From an uncultured Streptomyces sp. (GTDB lineage: Bacteria > Actinomycetota > Actinomycetes > Streptomycetales > Streptomycetaceae), in contig NZ_CANLBS010000026.1 in NCBI RefSeq assembly GCF_947488945.1, forward strand, positions 17,515 to 81,514: DNA of 64,000 nucleotides, given 5' to 3'. A program made the position numbers and the translations under genes. Below the pieces are notes generated by a model that saw only the letters and a program-made list of their open reading frames with translations, made no database searches and had not been told where the DNA came from. Position 1 is the first letter of the stretch; each line of letters opens with the position of its first letter. This document shows, one piece after another, positions 17,154 through 25,300 of the stretch.

Positions 17154-18062
17154 TCAAGATCTATCCGGCGGTTTCGCATCGTCGTTCGTGCAGGCAGCTA
17201 GGTAGCCCGCCCAGCTGTCCTGCGCGAACCGGGCCCACTTGTGCGCCGTGCCGGGGTCGATGCCCAGGAGATCGCTGACGACGATCGGAGGCAATTCCGC
17301 CACGAATTCGATCATGGCGGTGTTCCGCGCGCTCAAGCTCGGTAGGCCGTGCCGCTTCAATCGCGTGAGCGCCCACCCTCCGCCACTTGGGCGACTAGCA
17401 GGTCGGCCTGGCCAGAGGTAACGCGGTCCGTCTCCAGGTAGTTGCTCCAGCATCGAGACGCGTGCAGGGTGCCGGATTTGCTCCTCTATGAGTCGACCCA
17501 CTTTGGGCGGCAGCAGGACCGGCTCGCGGTCGAATGTGACGTACCAGTCCGTCTCCTCCTTGTGGAAGCGGTCAGTGGTCAAGGTGACGATGCGGGTGAC
17601 CTGCATCCCTTAGAGCCTGACCATCGAGCCGATGATGCGGACGTCGAGCGGAAGTTGGTCGTCGTTGAGGCAGCGACGAAGTTGTCCGTAGTGCTCGTCC
17701 TCGGTGAGAGAGTGCGAGGCGTCGGTCTTGACCTCCGGGGGAGTTTGATCCCGCTGGTGAGGCGGGGGGCGAGTGTCCAGCGGACGAACGCCCCGACCCC
17801 CTGGCGCCGTGTGGGATGCGTGGTGAGCCAGAGGTCGAGGGCTTCTTGGGTGAGGGCGCTCAGATCGAGCTGGTTCTCGTCGAGCCAGGTCATGAACAGG
17901 CCGGCGGTGCGGATGTCGGTGCGGTCAGTGCTGGCTGATCCGGCCGTGTAACGGCCGCGGGCAGCGCGGCGACGCGCATCGCGGAGCACCTGCCACTCGG
18001 CGAAGGGCCGAATGATGCGGGCAAGAGGCTGTCCGGGAGGCGGACCGGACCGCCCCAGGAGC
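17154..18062 (-). pseudogene. Integrase-like protein gene, decayed
   Basis: Pieces of one streptomycete integrase-like protein appear in order. I-R-P-F-A-E-W-Q-V-L-R-D-A and L-D-L-S-A-L-T-Q-E lie in the first frame (about 18030-17760); after a frameshift come L-T-E-D-E-H-Y-G-Q-L-R and P-L-D-V-R-I-I-G-S-M-V-R-L. A TAA (17610-17612) then stands where the family has a Tyr, followed by G-M-Q-V-T-R-I-V and the C-terminal S-A-R-N-T-A-M-I-E and D-P-G-T-A-H-K-W-A. The gene thus carries at least one frameshift and one stop and has lost its N-terminus. It may be debris of an integrated plasmid or a terminal-region element. Confidence 0.7.
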
Positions 18063-18164
18063 CGCTGCGCGGCGGTCTGGCGGCCCCACGCGGCCAACAC
18101 CGGGCAACGGGGGCCCCAGGGCGGCAGAAGCGCGCTCACCGGGCCCCGGCGGGGAAACGGCCGT

Positions 18165-18458
18165 TCAGCGCTGCCGGCGGGCGAGCGCGGCAGTGATGAA
18201 CGGGGACGCCGCGGCGACCACGAACCCGGCCGTCCCGAGCGCGGCCGTGAGCGGGGCCATGGCCCCGGGCCGGAGGAAAACCACCAGGCCGGCTCCGCCG
18301 CAGAGCGCCATGACGGCCACTGTGCAGACAACGGACACGGCGGAGACGGCGAGGACGGACGGCCCGGACGACGTCGGCGGGACCGGGGGGACCGGGGCGG
18401 GCGCCGGGGCCGGCGCGGCCGGGAGAGCGGGCTGGTGGCTCTGGGGTGCGGTGGTCAT
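18165..18458 (-). CDS. Small membrane protein, possibly Spd-like
   Basis: 97 residues: a short Pro/Ala-rich cytoplasmic or extracellular front part, then two hydrophobic segments (V-L-A-V-S-A-V-S-V-V-C-T-V-A-V-M-A-L and L-T-A-A-L-G-T-A-G-F-V-V-A-A) and a basic tail A-L-A-R-R-Q-R. The size and two-helix layout resemble the spread proteins of conjugative streptomycete plasmids, and it is next to an integrase-like remnant, but no motif proves this. The ATG at 18458 follows GAAAGGA; the longer open frame upstream has no ribosome site. Confidence 0.6.
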   Translation of the reverse strand: MTTAPQSHQPALPAAPAPAPAPVPPVPPTSSGPSVLAVSAVSVVCTVAVMALCGGAGLVVFLRPGAMAPLTAALGTAGFVVAAASPFITAALARRQR

Positions 18459-18613
18459 GTCGGTCGGTCCTTTCGACGGGGTGGTGCCTGGTGGTGGAGC
18501 GGCCGGAGTTGACCCCATCCCGGCCGTTAACGTCCCGGCATGGGGTCCGAGGGCGTCAGGCAGCACAGTGCGACGCGGCGGCCTTCCGTCCACGCTTCCC
18601 ATGTCGGTCCGCA

Positions 18614-18649
18614 CCGGTGCCGGGCAGGAGATTCCCTGCCCGGCACCGG
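18614..18649. terminator. 15-bp stem hairpin, probable bidirectional terminator
   Basis: CCGGTGCCGGGCAGG (18614-18628) pairs perfectly with 18635-18649 across a six-base loop. It stands in the 590-base gene-free stretch 18459-19051, upstream of the small membrane protein gene on the minus strand. Confidence 0.65.
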
Positions 18650-18824
18650 CGTCGCCGTGCCACGCTCTGTCAGCGGCAGTGCGACACCGATAACCCGCTA
18701 CCCGGCCGGGAACGAACCGACGAGCGAGGTCTGGCCGTGGTGTTCACGCGGAGGAAGCGCTGTGGTTCGTTGCGCCCTCTCCCCCCGTGGTGTGCGGTGC
18801 CCCCAGCAGCCTCGGCCGAGTTCG

Positions 18825-18881
18825 AGTGCACACGCGCACACGGGTGTGCACACGCGCACACGGGTGTGCCCGCGCGCGCAC
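18825..18881. repeat. Tandem repeat of a 20-bp near-palindromic unit
   Basis: Two copies of a unit ending GTGCACACGCGCACACGGG (18825-18844 and 18845-18864) are followed by a degenerate third copy to 18881. Each unit is almost self-complementary. The repeat lies 170 bases before the secreted protein gene at 19052. Apart from this and the hairpin at 18614, I see nothing in 18459-19051. Confidence 0.7.
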
Positions 18882-19051
18882 TGGTCCGTCTTCGTCTCAC
18901 TCCGCTCCGAACGGGCTATGGCCCGAACGCAGACACCTGGACACCATGAGGGCAATCCCCACCGTGCAGTTCCTGCCGCACATCTGGTGACGCCCACCAA
19001 GTGCAAGCTCGCCGTGCCGCAGGGCCCATGTGAATGAAAGGATCACCGCTG

Positions 19052-19600
19052 ATGCCCAAGTCACTCAGGACAGCGACCGCAGGTCTTCTCATAGCCGCTG
19101 TGCCCGCCCTGGCACTCGCCCTGCCCGTCGCACCGGCCAGCGCAGCTGAGTCCGCACTCGACACACTGACCTGTACCAGCACATCCACCACCACCTACGA
19201 CCCGCCCATCACCACCACCGCAGCCACCAGCACCCGCGCCATCGACCAAACCTACGGCCCGTGTGTGGGTACCGGTACCGCGGCAAGCATCACCGGTGGT
19301 ACCCACATGTCCTCCAACACCACCCAGCGCTCCTGCCTGCAACTGCTGTCCACCGCGACCGTGAGCTGGACCATCAACTGGAGCAACGGACAAAGCAGCA
19401 CCGTCACCGCCCAACGCGTGTCCAACCTCGCCGGGGCGGTCTTCACCAACACCTTCACCGGCGCCGTCACCAGCGGCTACCTCGCCGGGCGCAGCTTCGT
19501 CGAAACCATGACCGCCCCCTCCTTGCAGATCACCAACTGCACCCTGCTCGGCGGCTCCGTCTCCAGCCTCGGCGCCCTGCATACCTTCACCCTCCTGTAG
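19052..19600 (+). CDS. Secreted four-cysteine protein, paralogue A
   Basis: 182 residues with a Sec signal peptide (basic start, long hydrophobic core, A-S-A-A cleavage) and a Thr/Ser-rich mature part. It shares its layout with the products at 24585 and 25301: a Cys near the mature start (L-T-C), a second (Y-G-P-C), a third in R-S-C-L-Q-L, the block W-S-N-G-Q-S-S-T-V-T, a T-G-A-V-T-S-G-Y turn and a last Cys (I-T-N-C). Four cysteines would give two disulfides in an all-beta exported domain. The ATG at 19052 has AAGGA nine bases upstream. Function unknown; it may be a surface or secreted interaction protein. Confidence 0.75.
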   Translation: MPKSLRTATAGLLIAAVPALALALPVAPASAAESALDTLTCTSTSTTTYDPPITTTAATSTRAIDQTYGPCVGTGTAASITGGTHMSSNTTQRSCLQLLSTATVSWTINWSNGQSSTVTAQRVSNLAGAVFTNTFTGAVTSGYLAGRSFVETMTAPSLQITNCTLLGGSVSSLGALHTFTLL

Positions 19601-19948
19601 GCCGCGAGGCCGGGCATGGCCCACCTCAACGACCAAACCCGCTCACTGAAGATCAACAGCAACGACTGCGGCTGGCCCGTTGGTGCGTTCGCAGCGGGCC
19701 GTCAGCCGCAAGTGCGTCGACGCCCCCGGAGAAGAGCGCGAGGCGTCTGGCGCGCGACCGGGGGCAGGCGCGCGGTGACCCTGGCCGGCAAGCAGCCGGG
19801 CCCGGGCGGACGTTCACGAGCAGGTCGCTTCCCGATCGCGCCCCGGGCACGACGTGCCGTTTCTTCAGGTGACCAGTGACGCGATCGGGTGACAACCCGT
19901 CATCGCCACGCCGAGAGGCAGGGAACGGCTGCTAGATCACGTGCCGTA
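19601..19948. other. Gene-free stretch
   Basis: Between the secreted protein and the truncated nuclease gene I see no coding frame with family character and no strong hairpin. The frames here are short and lack ribosome sites. Confidence 0.5.
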
Positions 19949-20310
19949 ATGATCAACCTGATGCGCCGCGGCGTGCCCGCGCTCGCCCTCGCCGCCCTGC
20001 CCCTGCTCGCCGCCCTGCCCCTGCTCGCCACCACCGCTCCCGCCGGCGCCCTCACCGGAACACCGGTGGAGGAACGGCCGTTCACCTCGTACTCCCCCGC
20101 CCAGCCCCCCGCCGGCGCACCCAACGCCCAGGTGGAACTGCCGCTGTTCGACGCGATCGACCGGCTCGACGTCGCCGACGAACACCGGAACGGCTACCAG
20201 CGCAACCTCTACAAGCACTGGAACAAGGGGATCAACGCCTCCGACGGCTGCGACACCCGCCGCGAGGTCATTCTCGCCGAGGCCGTCAACGCGCCCACGG
20301 TCGCAGCCCG
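19949..20310 (+). pseudogene. HNH-nuclease-family (GmrSD C-terminal-like) protein, truncated
   Basis: From the ATG at 19949 comes a signal peptide (M-R-R-G-V-P-A-L-A-L then an Ala-rich end), followed by the segment that opens secreted streptomycete HNH nucleases: D-V-A-D-E-H-R-N-G-Y, Y-K-H-W-N-K-G and D-G-C-D-T-R-R-E-V-I-L. The catalytic D-H and Asn/His-containing part that should follow is missing. The sequence passes into an unrelated decayed gene near 20305. The open frame continues to 21265 but only as a shadow. The break looks like a deletion joining two gene fragments. Confidence 0.65.
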
Positions 20311-20684
20311 CCCATCCTGCTCACGCACGCCTTCTACGCCTTCTACGACCTCCACCGGCCCGCCTACCAGGCCTACGCCGCCACCCGCCTCGGCCCGGAA
20401 GAAGCCCAGCTCGCCGTCACCCACCTCTTCGACACCGTGGCCAGCAACTGGACCACCGTCGTCGCCGAACCCCAGCCCGCTGCCTGGGCCTGGGAAAACC
20501 ACACCCGCACCGTCGCCCGGCGCAGCGGACACACCCTCACCCCGCCGAGAACACCGCCCTGCTCCACAACGACCTCGCCCTCAGCATCGACCAGATCGCC
20601 ACGGTCACCGGCACCGAACCCGCCACCGTGACCGCCCTTCTCGCCACCGCCCAACGACGCCGCAACCACCCCTGCACCGTGTAG
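20303..20684 (+). pseudogene. Sigma-70 region 4-like helix-turn-helix protein, decayed
   Basis: A second frame opens with L-T-H-A-F-Y-A-F-Y-D-L-H-R-P-A-Y and runs to R-R-S-G-H-T-L-T-P. One base is then missing near 20550, after which N-T-A-L-L-H-N-D-L-A-L-S, I-A-T-V-T-G-T-E-P-A-T-V continues to a TAG at 20682-20684. The last part resembles the helix-turn-helix of sigma-factor region 4. It has no start of its own and is fused to the truncated nuclease gene. I recognise similar streptomycete proteins but not their function. Confidence 0.5.
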
Positions 20685-20743
20685 AGCGGGGGTCTCGGTG
20701 CCCACCAGCACCAAGACCCCCGACCCACCGGCACCCCCCGCAA

Positions 20744-21190
20744 TCAGGTCTCCTGGGCGCGCGAGCCGCTCGTGGGCCGGGGTCCGGCCAGGCGGTCCAG
20801 ACGCTCGTACAGGGCACGCACGGTACGGGCGCGGTTCTGGGCGCAGCGCATGGTGCCTTCCGGCAGGAGCCTGAGTTGGGCGTCCGTCTCGTCCAGGACG
20901 ACTTCGGCGAGGGCCTTGGGGCCGCTGTCCTTGGGCAGGCGGCCGGTGCGGTGGTGGAGTTCGGTGGCGAGCGCGCGGGCGTGGGCGGTGAGCTGGAGGG
21001 CGATCTGGTGGTAGTCGCGGATCGCGAGGGTGTCCGGGCCGGTCCAGGCGAGGACTGCGGTGACGAGGCACTCGTGAGGGCCGCGGTCGGGCTGGAGCCC
21101 GGCTTCGAGAAGTCCGTCGGGGTCGTGCAGGACGGTACGGGTGCTGGGGCACGTGGCAGGGGTGCCATCGTTGGGGCGGGCGCCGGTCAC
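20744..21190 (-). CDS. Hypothetical protein (148 residues)
   Basis: A helical protein with a central A-I-R-D-Y-H-Q-I-A-L-Q-L-T-A-H-A-R segment and a C-terminal T-V-R-A-L-Y-E-R-L-D-R-L. It resembles small helical proteins that accompany DUF5753-type regulators in streptomycetes, but I cannot name the family with confidence. Its ATG at 21190 overlaps the stop of the preceding small gene (21187-21369) by four bases, so the two should be co-translated, and both lie downstream of the DUF5753 regulator. Composition and codon use are native. Confidence 0.65.
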   Translation of the reverse strand: MTGARPNDGTPATCPSTRTVLHDPDGLLEAGLQPDRGPHECLVTAVLAWTGPDTLAIRDYHQIALQLTAHARALATELHHRTGRLPKDSGPKALAEVVLDETDAQLRLLPEGTMRCAQNRARTVRALYERLDRLAGPRPTSGSRAQET

Positions 21191-21369
21191 CGCGGGGACT
21201 CCTGCTGGTTGTCAGTGGCGCCTTCAGCGTTCCCGTGGTCGGTCTGGGCGAGGAACCGGGCGTAGCCGCGGCGGGCGCGTGCCAGCAGCTCCGGAGAAGG
21301 CCGGCCGAAGACGGAGGACCGTGGGCCGCACCGTACAGGGGCGGGTGCGGAAGGTGTGGATGCGCTCAT
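21187..21369 (-). CDS. Small hypothetical protein (60 residues)
   Basis: M-S-A-S-T-P-S leads to a short conserved-looking block, F-G-R-P-S-P-E-L-L-A-R-A-R-R-G-Y, that would form one amphipathic helix. The ATG at 21369 has GGAGG eight bases upstream; the in-frame GTG six bases earlier is too close to it. The four-base overlap with the next gene and the good ribosome site make it real rather than a shadow. Function not recognised. Confidence 0.6.
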   Translation of the reverse strand: MSASTPSAPAPVRCGPRSSVFGRPSPELLARARRGYARFLAQTDHGNAEGATDNQQESPR

Positions 21370-21464
21370 GGGCACCGCCTCCGATGGGTGGATGCGTCGG
21401 TGTCATTCGACGCTACGGAGCAATCGGATTGGCCCTCAACTTGATTGCGGGTAATTGCGGGAAT

Positions 21465-22316
21465 TCACTCCAGGGTGTCGATCGCGGCCTGGATGAGGGC
21501 GCGGGCAGCGTCTCCGTAGACGGCCATCTCCGCGAGGCCGGCGAACGCCTTCGCGTAGTCGGCGATCTCGCGCGGCTGCGTCACCTTGATCTCCGCCGTC
21601 AGCGTCTCCACCACGGCCATGGTGTCGTCGTGGACGTAGAACGCCTCCAGCGGCCACACCGTGCGCTGCGTGGTGAACGGGATGATCCCCAGCGAGAGCG
21701 AGGCGAGTGGCATCACCGTCAGGAGATGGCGCAGTTGCCCGCGCATCGCCTCGGGGTCGGCAGTGCGGAAGCGCAGGACGGACTCCTCGAGGAGGACGAC
21801 GTAGCGGTGTCCGCCCTCGTAAAGGAACCGGGAGCGGGCGACGCGGGCGGCGACAGCTTCGGCGACGTCGTTCGGTGTGCCCTGGAAGCGGGTGATCTGG
21901 GTCAGGAGGGCGGTCGCGAACGCCGGGGTCTGGAGGAAGCCGGGCGGCACGTTGGAGAGGTACACGCGGCAGTGGCGGGTCTGCTCGTGGAGGGCGTACC
22001 AGTCCTCCTGGACCTGGCGCATGCCGCCCTGGTGCAGGCGGCGCCACTCCATGTACATCGAGTCGACCGCGCGGGCGGTGGCGATGAGGTCGTCGGCCTG
22101 GTCGTCCGCGCCGCATGCCGAACACCAGGTGCGGATGTCGCTGTCGGAGGGTGCGGCCGCGCCCTTCTGGATGCGGGTGGTCTTGGCGGGGTGCCAGCCG
22201 CACCGGGCGGAGAGTTCCTTCCCGGTGAGGCCGGCGTCCTTGCGCAGGTGCTGCAACCGGACGGCGAGCGCCTCGCGGGCCGCCTGAGCGCTGGACGAGG
22301 GGGAGGCGGTCGTCAT
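21465..22316 (-). CDS. XRE-family regulator with DUF5753 (Scr1-type) domain
   Basis: 283 residues. Residues about 15-70 form the helix-turn-helix (L-R-K-D-A-G-L-T-G-K-E-L-S-A-R-C-G-W). From about 100 onward comes the DUF5753 ligand or partner domain, with Y-L-S-N-V-P-P-G-F-L-Q-T-P and V-L-L-E-E-S-V-L. In streptomycetes these regulators pair with small acidic proteins in development- and antibiotic-related control. Here the gene upstream, on the same strand and 30 bases away, encodes a DUF6879 protein, a common partner. It probably controls its own operon. Confidence 0.88.
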   Translation of the reverse strand: MTTASPSSSAQAAREALAVRLQHLRKDAGLTGKELSARCGWHPAKTTRIQKGAAAPSDSDIRTWCSACGADDQADDLIATARAVDSMYMEWRRLHQGGMRQVQEDWYALHEQTRHCRVYLSNVPPGFLQTPAFATALLTQITRFQGTPNDVAEAVAARVARSRFLYEGGHRYVVLLEESVLRFRTADPEAMRGQLRHLLTVMPLASLSLGIIPFTTQRTVWPLEAFYVHDDTMAVVETLTAEIKVTQPREIADYAKAFAGLAEMAVYGDAARALIQAAIDTLE

Positions 22317-22346
22317 GAGGTGCGTGGCCCTTGGGTTGTGCGTCGG

Positions 22347-22874
22347 TCAGATGCGGTAGTCGGCGTGGTCGGTGGCCAGGTCCCACACCGAGCGGAACGC
22401 CTCGGCACACAGCTTGATGGCCTGCGGGTCGTCGGTGTGGTCGGGCTCGAGGGCCTCGCCGTCGCCGGAGAACAGGTTCCAGCGCACGATTCGGTCGTCG
22501 ATGAGCCAGAAGTCGTTGCCGGGCAGGGCGAGGGTGGAGGCGCGGCGGCGGGGGAGCCAGCGGACCTGTTCGCCGGCGCGGAGGTTGGCGTCGGTGATGG
22601 CGTGCTCGAAGCGGATGTAGTCGGTGACGGGCTCGGACACGACCCGGGCCCGGTAGACCTTCACCCCGCGCGCCACGGTCCGCTTCACCAGCGGCAGCCA
22701 CCCGCTCCAGTACTCCGAGTCGTCCGGGGGCACGCTTCCGTCGCGCAGGAACGCGTCGTAGACCGCCCTCTCCTCCCCCACGGCGTAGACGTCCCGCAGT
22801 TCCAGGTGCAGGGCGTGCCGTTGGGCGGAGTCGAGCAGGTCCTCAAAGCTGAGCGCTGGCGGCTTCTGCGGCAT
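22347..22874 (-). CDS. DUF6879 family protein
   Basis: 175 residues: F-E-D-L-L-D-S-A-Q-R at the N-terminus, then L-E-L-R-D-V-Y, G-V-K-V-Y-R-A-R-V-V-S-E-P, Y-I-R-F-E-H and near the C-terminus R-W-N-L-F-S-G-D-G. These are hallmarks of DUF6879, a family found beside DUF5753 regulators, presumably as the signalling partner. The start lies 32 bases inside the gene before it, so translation is coupled. Cytoplasmic; no signal peptide. Confidence 0.85.
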   Translation of the reverse strand: MPQKPPALSFEDLLDSAQRHALHLELRDVYAVGEERAVYDAFLRDGSVPPDDSEYWSGWLPLVKRTVARGVKVYRARVVSEPVTDYIRFEHAITDANLRAGEQVRWLPRRRASTLALPGNDFWLIDDRIVRWNLFSGDGEALEPDHTDDPQAIKLCAEAFRSVWDLATDHADYRI

Positions 22875-23097
22875 CGCACGCCTTCCTGATCTGGTCGATC
22901 ATCCGCACGGAGAGCCGGATGACGCCCTCGTCATCCGCCGTCGGACTGTCCTGACTGCACGCGGCCCGCGTCGCCGTGTCGGCGAACTTGCCCTGCAGAA
23001 CCAGTTCCGGCCCCTCAGCGGCCTCGGTGTCCACCCACACCGCAGGGCAGTTCCCTCCACCGGAGTTCGGGTCCGTGCCGAAGAAAAGTAACGCCAT
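22843..23097 (-). CDS. Small protein of the DUF5753/DUF6879 set
   Basis: 84 residues starting M-A-L-L-F-F-G-T-D-P-N-S-G-G, with C-P-A-V-W-V-D and D-E-G-V-I-R-L-S-V-R-M. I recognise this short protein as a usual companion of DUF6879 genes in streptomycetes, with no known function. A GGGAGG site precedes the ATG at 23097. It overlaps the DUF6879 gene by 32 bases and lies in the same operon as the regulator. Confidence 0.8.
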   Translation of the reverse strand: MALLFFGTDPNSGGGNCPAVWVDTEAAEGPELVLQGKFADTATRAACSQDSPTADDEGVIRLSVRMIDQIRKACDAAEAASAQL

Positions 23098-23178
23098 GAT
23101 CGCCTCCCGGGCGAGCCAGTTGCGTGGAGTTGCGCAATGACCGTCCCGCGCACCGGCGCCTCGGTCAAGGGCGCGGCA

Positions 23179-23853
23179 TCACCGGCTCGCCGCCACCGCT
23201 CCCGGGCCGGCTTCCTCTCGCCGGGGCAGGCACGGCGTGGGCCAGGCCGGCTCCCAGCGCCAGGCCGCCCACCGGTCGGCGTCCGCGAACGGCCCGGTGC
23301 GTTCCTCGAGCATCGCGAGGACCTGGGAGCGGGCGTACTCCACCGCCTGGTGCTCGGTGTCGGTGACGATGCCCAGGCGCCGCACGTGGGCGTACTCGTC
23401 TTCGTCCTTCCACGTCCACGTGCTGAGGTCGGGGTCGATGACGAGGTCGATGGTCAGGTCGAAGGTGTCGAACCCGATCTCGGTGCGGCGGGTGGGGTGC
23501 TCGAAGTTGACGTACCAGTTCCTCAGCCCGCCCGCGGTGTAGAAGGCGTTGATGCTGAACCACGCCGCTGGCGGCTTCCACAGCAGGAGCTCCGTCTCCT
23601 GCCACACCCCGGGCGCCAGCTCCCACTCCCCCGTCGCCATCGCGTCGAACGCTTCCGTACGGACCGACCGGTCGCCGTCGGCGCGGGCCTTGGCGTACAG
23701 GGCCGGCCACAGCGCCTGAGCACCGGGCGCGCAGGCGGTCACCAGCGCCTCGCTGGTGTCGGCGAGGACCCGTAGTGCTTGCTCGCTCCACGCCCGCCCG
23801 CAGCGGTGCACGTCGCGCCGAACGGCCGTCTCCCACGTCGTGAAGGTCTTCAC
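23179..23853 (-). CDS. DUF402 domain protein
   Basis: 224 residues. The C-terminal half carries the DUF402 beta-barrel signature: W-Y-V-N-F-E-H-P, F-D-L-T-I-D-L-V-I-D-P and W-T-W-K-D-E-D-E. Characterised DUF402 proteins are nucleoside-di/triphosphatases or RNA-binding proteins (FAU-1, Ntdp); the acidic D-x-D and K-D-E-D-E residues that bind metal are present. The GTG at 23853 follows GGGAGG five bases upstream, and homology begins there (K-T-F-T-T-W-E). It is 81 bases upstream of the small gene and probably in the same operon. Confidence 0.82.
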   Translation of the reverse strand: MKTFTTWETAVRRDVHRCGRAWSEQALRVLADTSEALVTACAPGAQALWPALYAKARADGDRSVRTEAFDAMATGEWELAPGVWQETELLLWKPPAAWFSINAFYTAGGLRNWYVNFEHPTRRTEIGFDTFDLTIDLVIDPDLSTWTWKDEDEYAHVRRLGIVTDTEHQAVEYARSQVLAMLEERTGPFADADRWAAWRWEPAWPTPCLPRREEAGPGAVAASR

Positions 23854-23969
23854 CGGTGCCTCCCTCGCGATCCCGGCCGGGACGTCCAGCCGGGCGGGCA
23901 CCACCTCAGCGCCCGGGGGGCTGAGTGGGCAAGCCGCCGTTCGGGGTGGCTTACCCACCCCCCTCTCGG

Positions 23970-24435
23970 TCAGGCTTCCCCGGGGGCCGGCTCCCACAGG
24001 AAGCGGGCGCGCCCGGTCCCGTCGCAGTGGGAGCAGCAGCCGCTCGCGGCATCGTTGCGGTCGCTAATGGTGTAGGTGGCGTCATGGAAGAGCCGGGTGA
24101 GCCCGGCGGTGTGCGCGGTGTGGATCGGGAGCTCCTGCCGTCTGCCGAGCGTGACCTCCAAGGCGACGCCGGGGCCACTGAAATGGGCGCGGGCAGGTTG
24201 CCGGTCATCGCCCGGAGTGTCTCGTTCACCTCGTGCATGGTCTCTGCTCCAGTCAGCTGCACCCCGGTCGCGAGGATCGTGTCGGCGGCCGCGGTGAAGG
24301 ACAGCAGCCCGGCCGGGCGGGCGAGCGGCCCGACACGGCCCACCGCGTCGGGTGGGTGTGCTGGTGCTGAACCAGGGCATGCCACAGGTCACCCGGCAGG
24401 TCTTGGGGCGCGGTCTCTTCTCTGCTGCGTCTCAT
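23970..24435 (-). pseudogene. Hypothetical protein gene with two frameshifts
   Basis: One protein can be followed through three frames: M-R-R-S-R-E-E-T-A-P-Q-D-L-P-G-D-L-W from the ATG at 24435, then P-A-G-L-L-S-F-T-A-A-A-D-T and A-E-T-M-H-E-V-N-E-T-L-R, then V-A-L-E-V-T-L-G-R-R and C-C-S-H-C-D-G-T-G-R-A. The last piece has a C-x2-C zinc-knuckle-like pair. Intact relatives are short streptomycete proteins of unknown function. Two indels are needed to explain the present state. Confidence 0.6.
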
Positions 24436-24448
24436 GAGACCTGTCTAG

Positions 24449-24500
24449 TACGGCACGGGCCCGGCCCTCCGATCCGTCGGAGGGCCGGGCCCGTGCCGTA
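24449..24500. terminator. Perfect 24-bp hairpin with a 4-base loop
   Basis: 24449-24472 pairs completely with 24477-24500 around TCCG. There is no U-tract, as is usual in streptomycetes. It lies just upstream of the decayed gene at 23970-24435 and just beyond the stop of the secreted protein at 24585, so it would end transcription coming from the secreted protein genes. Confidence 0.8.
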
Positions 24501-24584
24501 TGCCGACCTGCTCGGCTGGTCTTTCCTCAAGTCCGCTCCTTCGCTGATCGCGAAGCAGCAGAATCTAAAACACCGGTATTGCGC

Positions 24585-25130
24585 CTACAAGATGATTACG
24601 GTGCCCACCGACGTGAGTGAGGTGACCCCGCCGGGGGTGGCGCAGCGCAGGAGATTCGGCTGCGGGCCCACTGTCTCGTAGAGATAGTTGCGGCCGCTGA
24701 ACTCTCCGGACGCCACGATCCCGGTGTCCACCTGGACGGCCTGGCCCGCAACGTAGGTAGCGCTCCGGCTGTAGTTGATGGTGCTGCTTTGGCCGTTGTT
24801 CCAGGAGATGGTGTAGGTCCCGCTGCTCGTACCGGCCAGGCTGTTGCACGAGCGGACGACGGTACTGCTGGCTGTACGGGTTCCGGACGTCAGGGTGGGA
24901 TCGTCGGAAACGCACGTGCGGTACCTGGCATCGAAGCTCAGCGTTGTGGACTGCTCGGTGAAGGTCAGGCCGGGGCTGAACTGGGTCTCCAGTGTGACGG
25001 CGCACGTCACTCCCGAGGGGCTTCCTGATTCGGAGGCATGGGCTGTCCCCGTTGTGAGGAACATGGTGCCTGCGATGAGAGAGGAAGCGCCTGCCACGCA
25101 GGCGAAACGCTTCAGCAAGGTGAATTTCAT
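24585..25130 (-). CDS. Secreted four-cysteine protein, paralogue B
   Basis: 181 residues with a signal peptide (K-F-T-L-L-K-R-F, hydrophobic core, T-A-H-A cleavage). The mature part repeats the plan of the products at 19052 and 25301: first Cys in V-T-C-A-V, second in Y-R-T-C-V, third in V-V-R-S-C-N-S-L, the block W-N-N-G-Q-S-S-T-I-N, a T-G-I-V-A-S-G-E turn and a last Cys in L-L-R-C-A-T-P-G-G. It ends in a beta-like strand (V-G-T-V-I-I-L). No membrane anchor, so it is released or wall-associated. The ATG at 25130 follows GGGAAG. Function unknown. Confidence 0.75.
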   Translation of the reverse strand: MKFTLLKRFACVAGASSLIAGTMFLTTGTAHASESGSPSGVTCAVTLETQFSPGLTFTEQSTTLSFDARYRTCVSDDPTLTSGTRTASSTVVRSCNSLAGTSSGTYTISWNNGQSSTINYSRSATYVAGQAVQVDTGIVASGEFSGRNYLYETVGPQPNLLRCATPGGVTSLTSVGTVIIL

Positions 25131-25300
25131 TTCACTTCCCGGGGGCACGGCGGGACAGAGCCGTGATGAAGAGGGCCAGGGGCAGGAGGAGCGCGGTGAG
25201 GAAGGACAGGGGATGCCGGATCACTGTGGTTCTCCTCAAGGGCGGGGTGGGGCATGCGTGCTGCGGGGCGCCGAGGGCTCGGTGAGTGACCGCCAGAGGG

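Noticed and set aside
18825..18881. A CRISPR array at the repeated units
   Set aside because: The units are directly adjacent without spacers, only two are exact, and no cas gene is present.
24429..24440. GTCTCATGAGAC, the same palindrome core as near the left tip of the element
   Set aside because: It covers the start codon of a decayed gene, has no inverted repeat or CCGTCG nearby, and a 12-base match of this kind can arise by chance.
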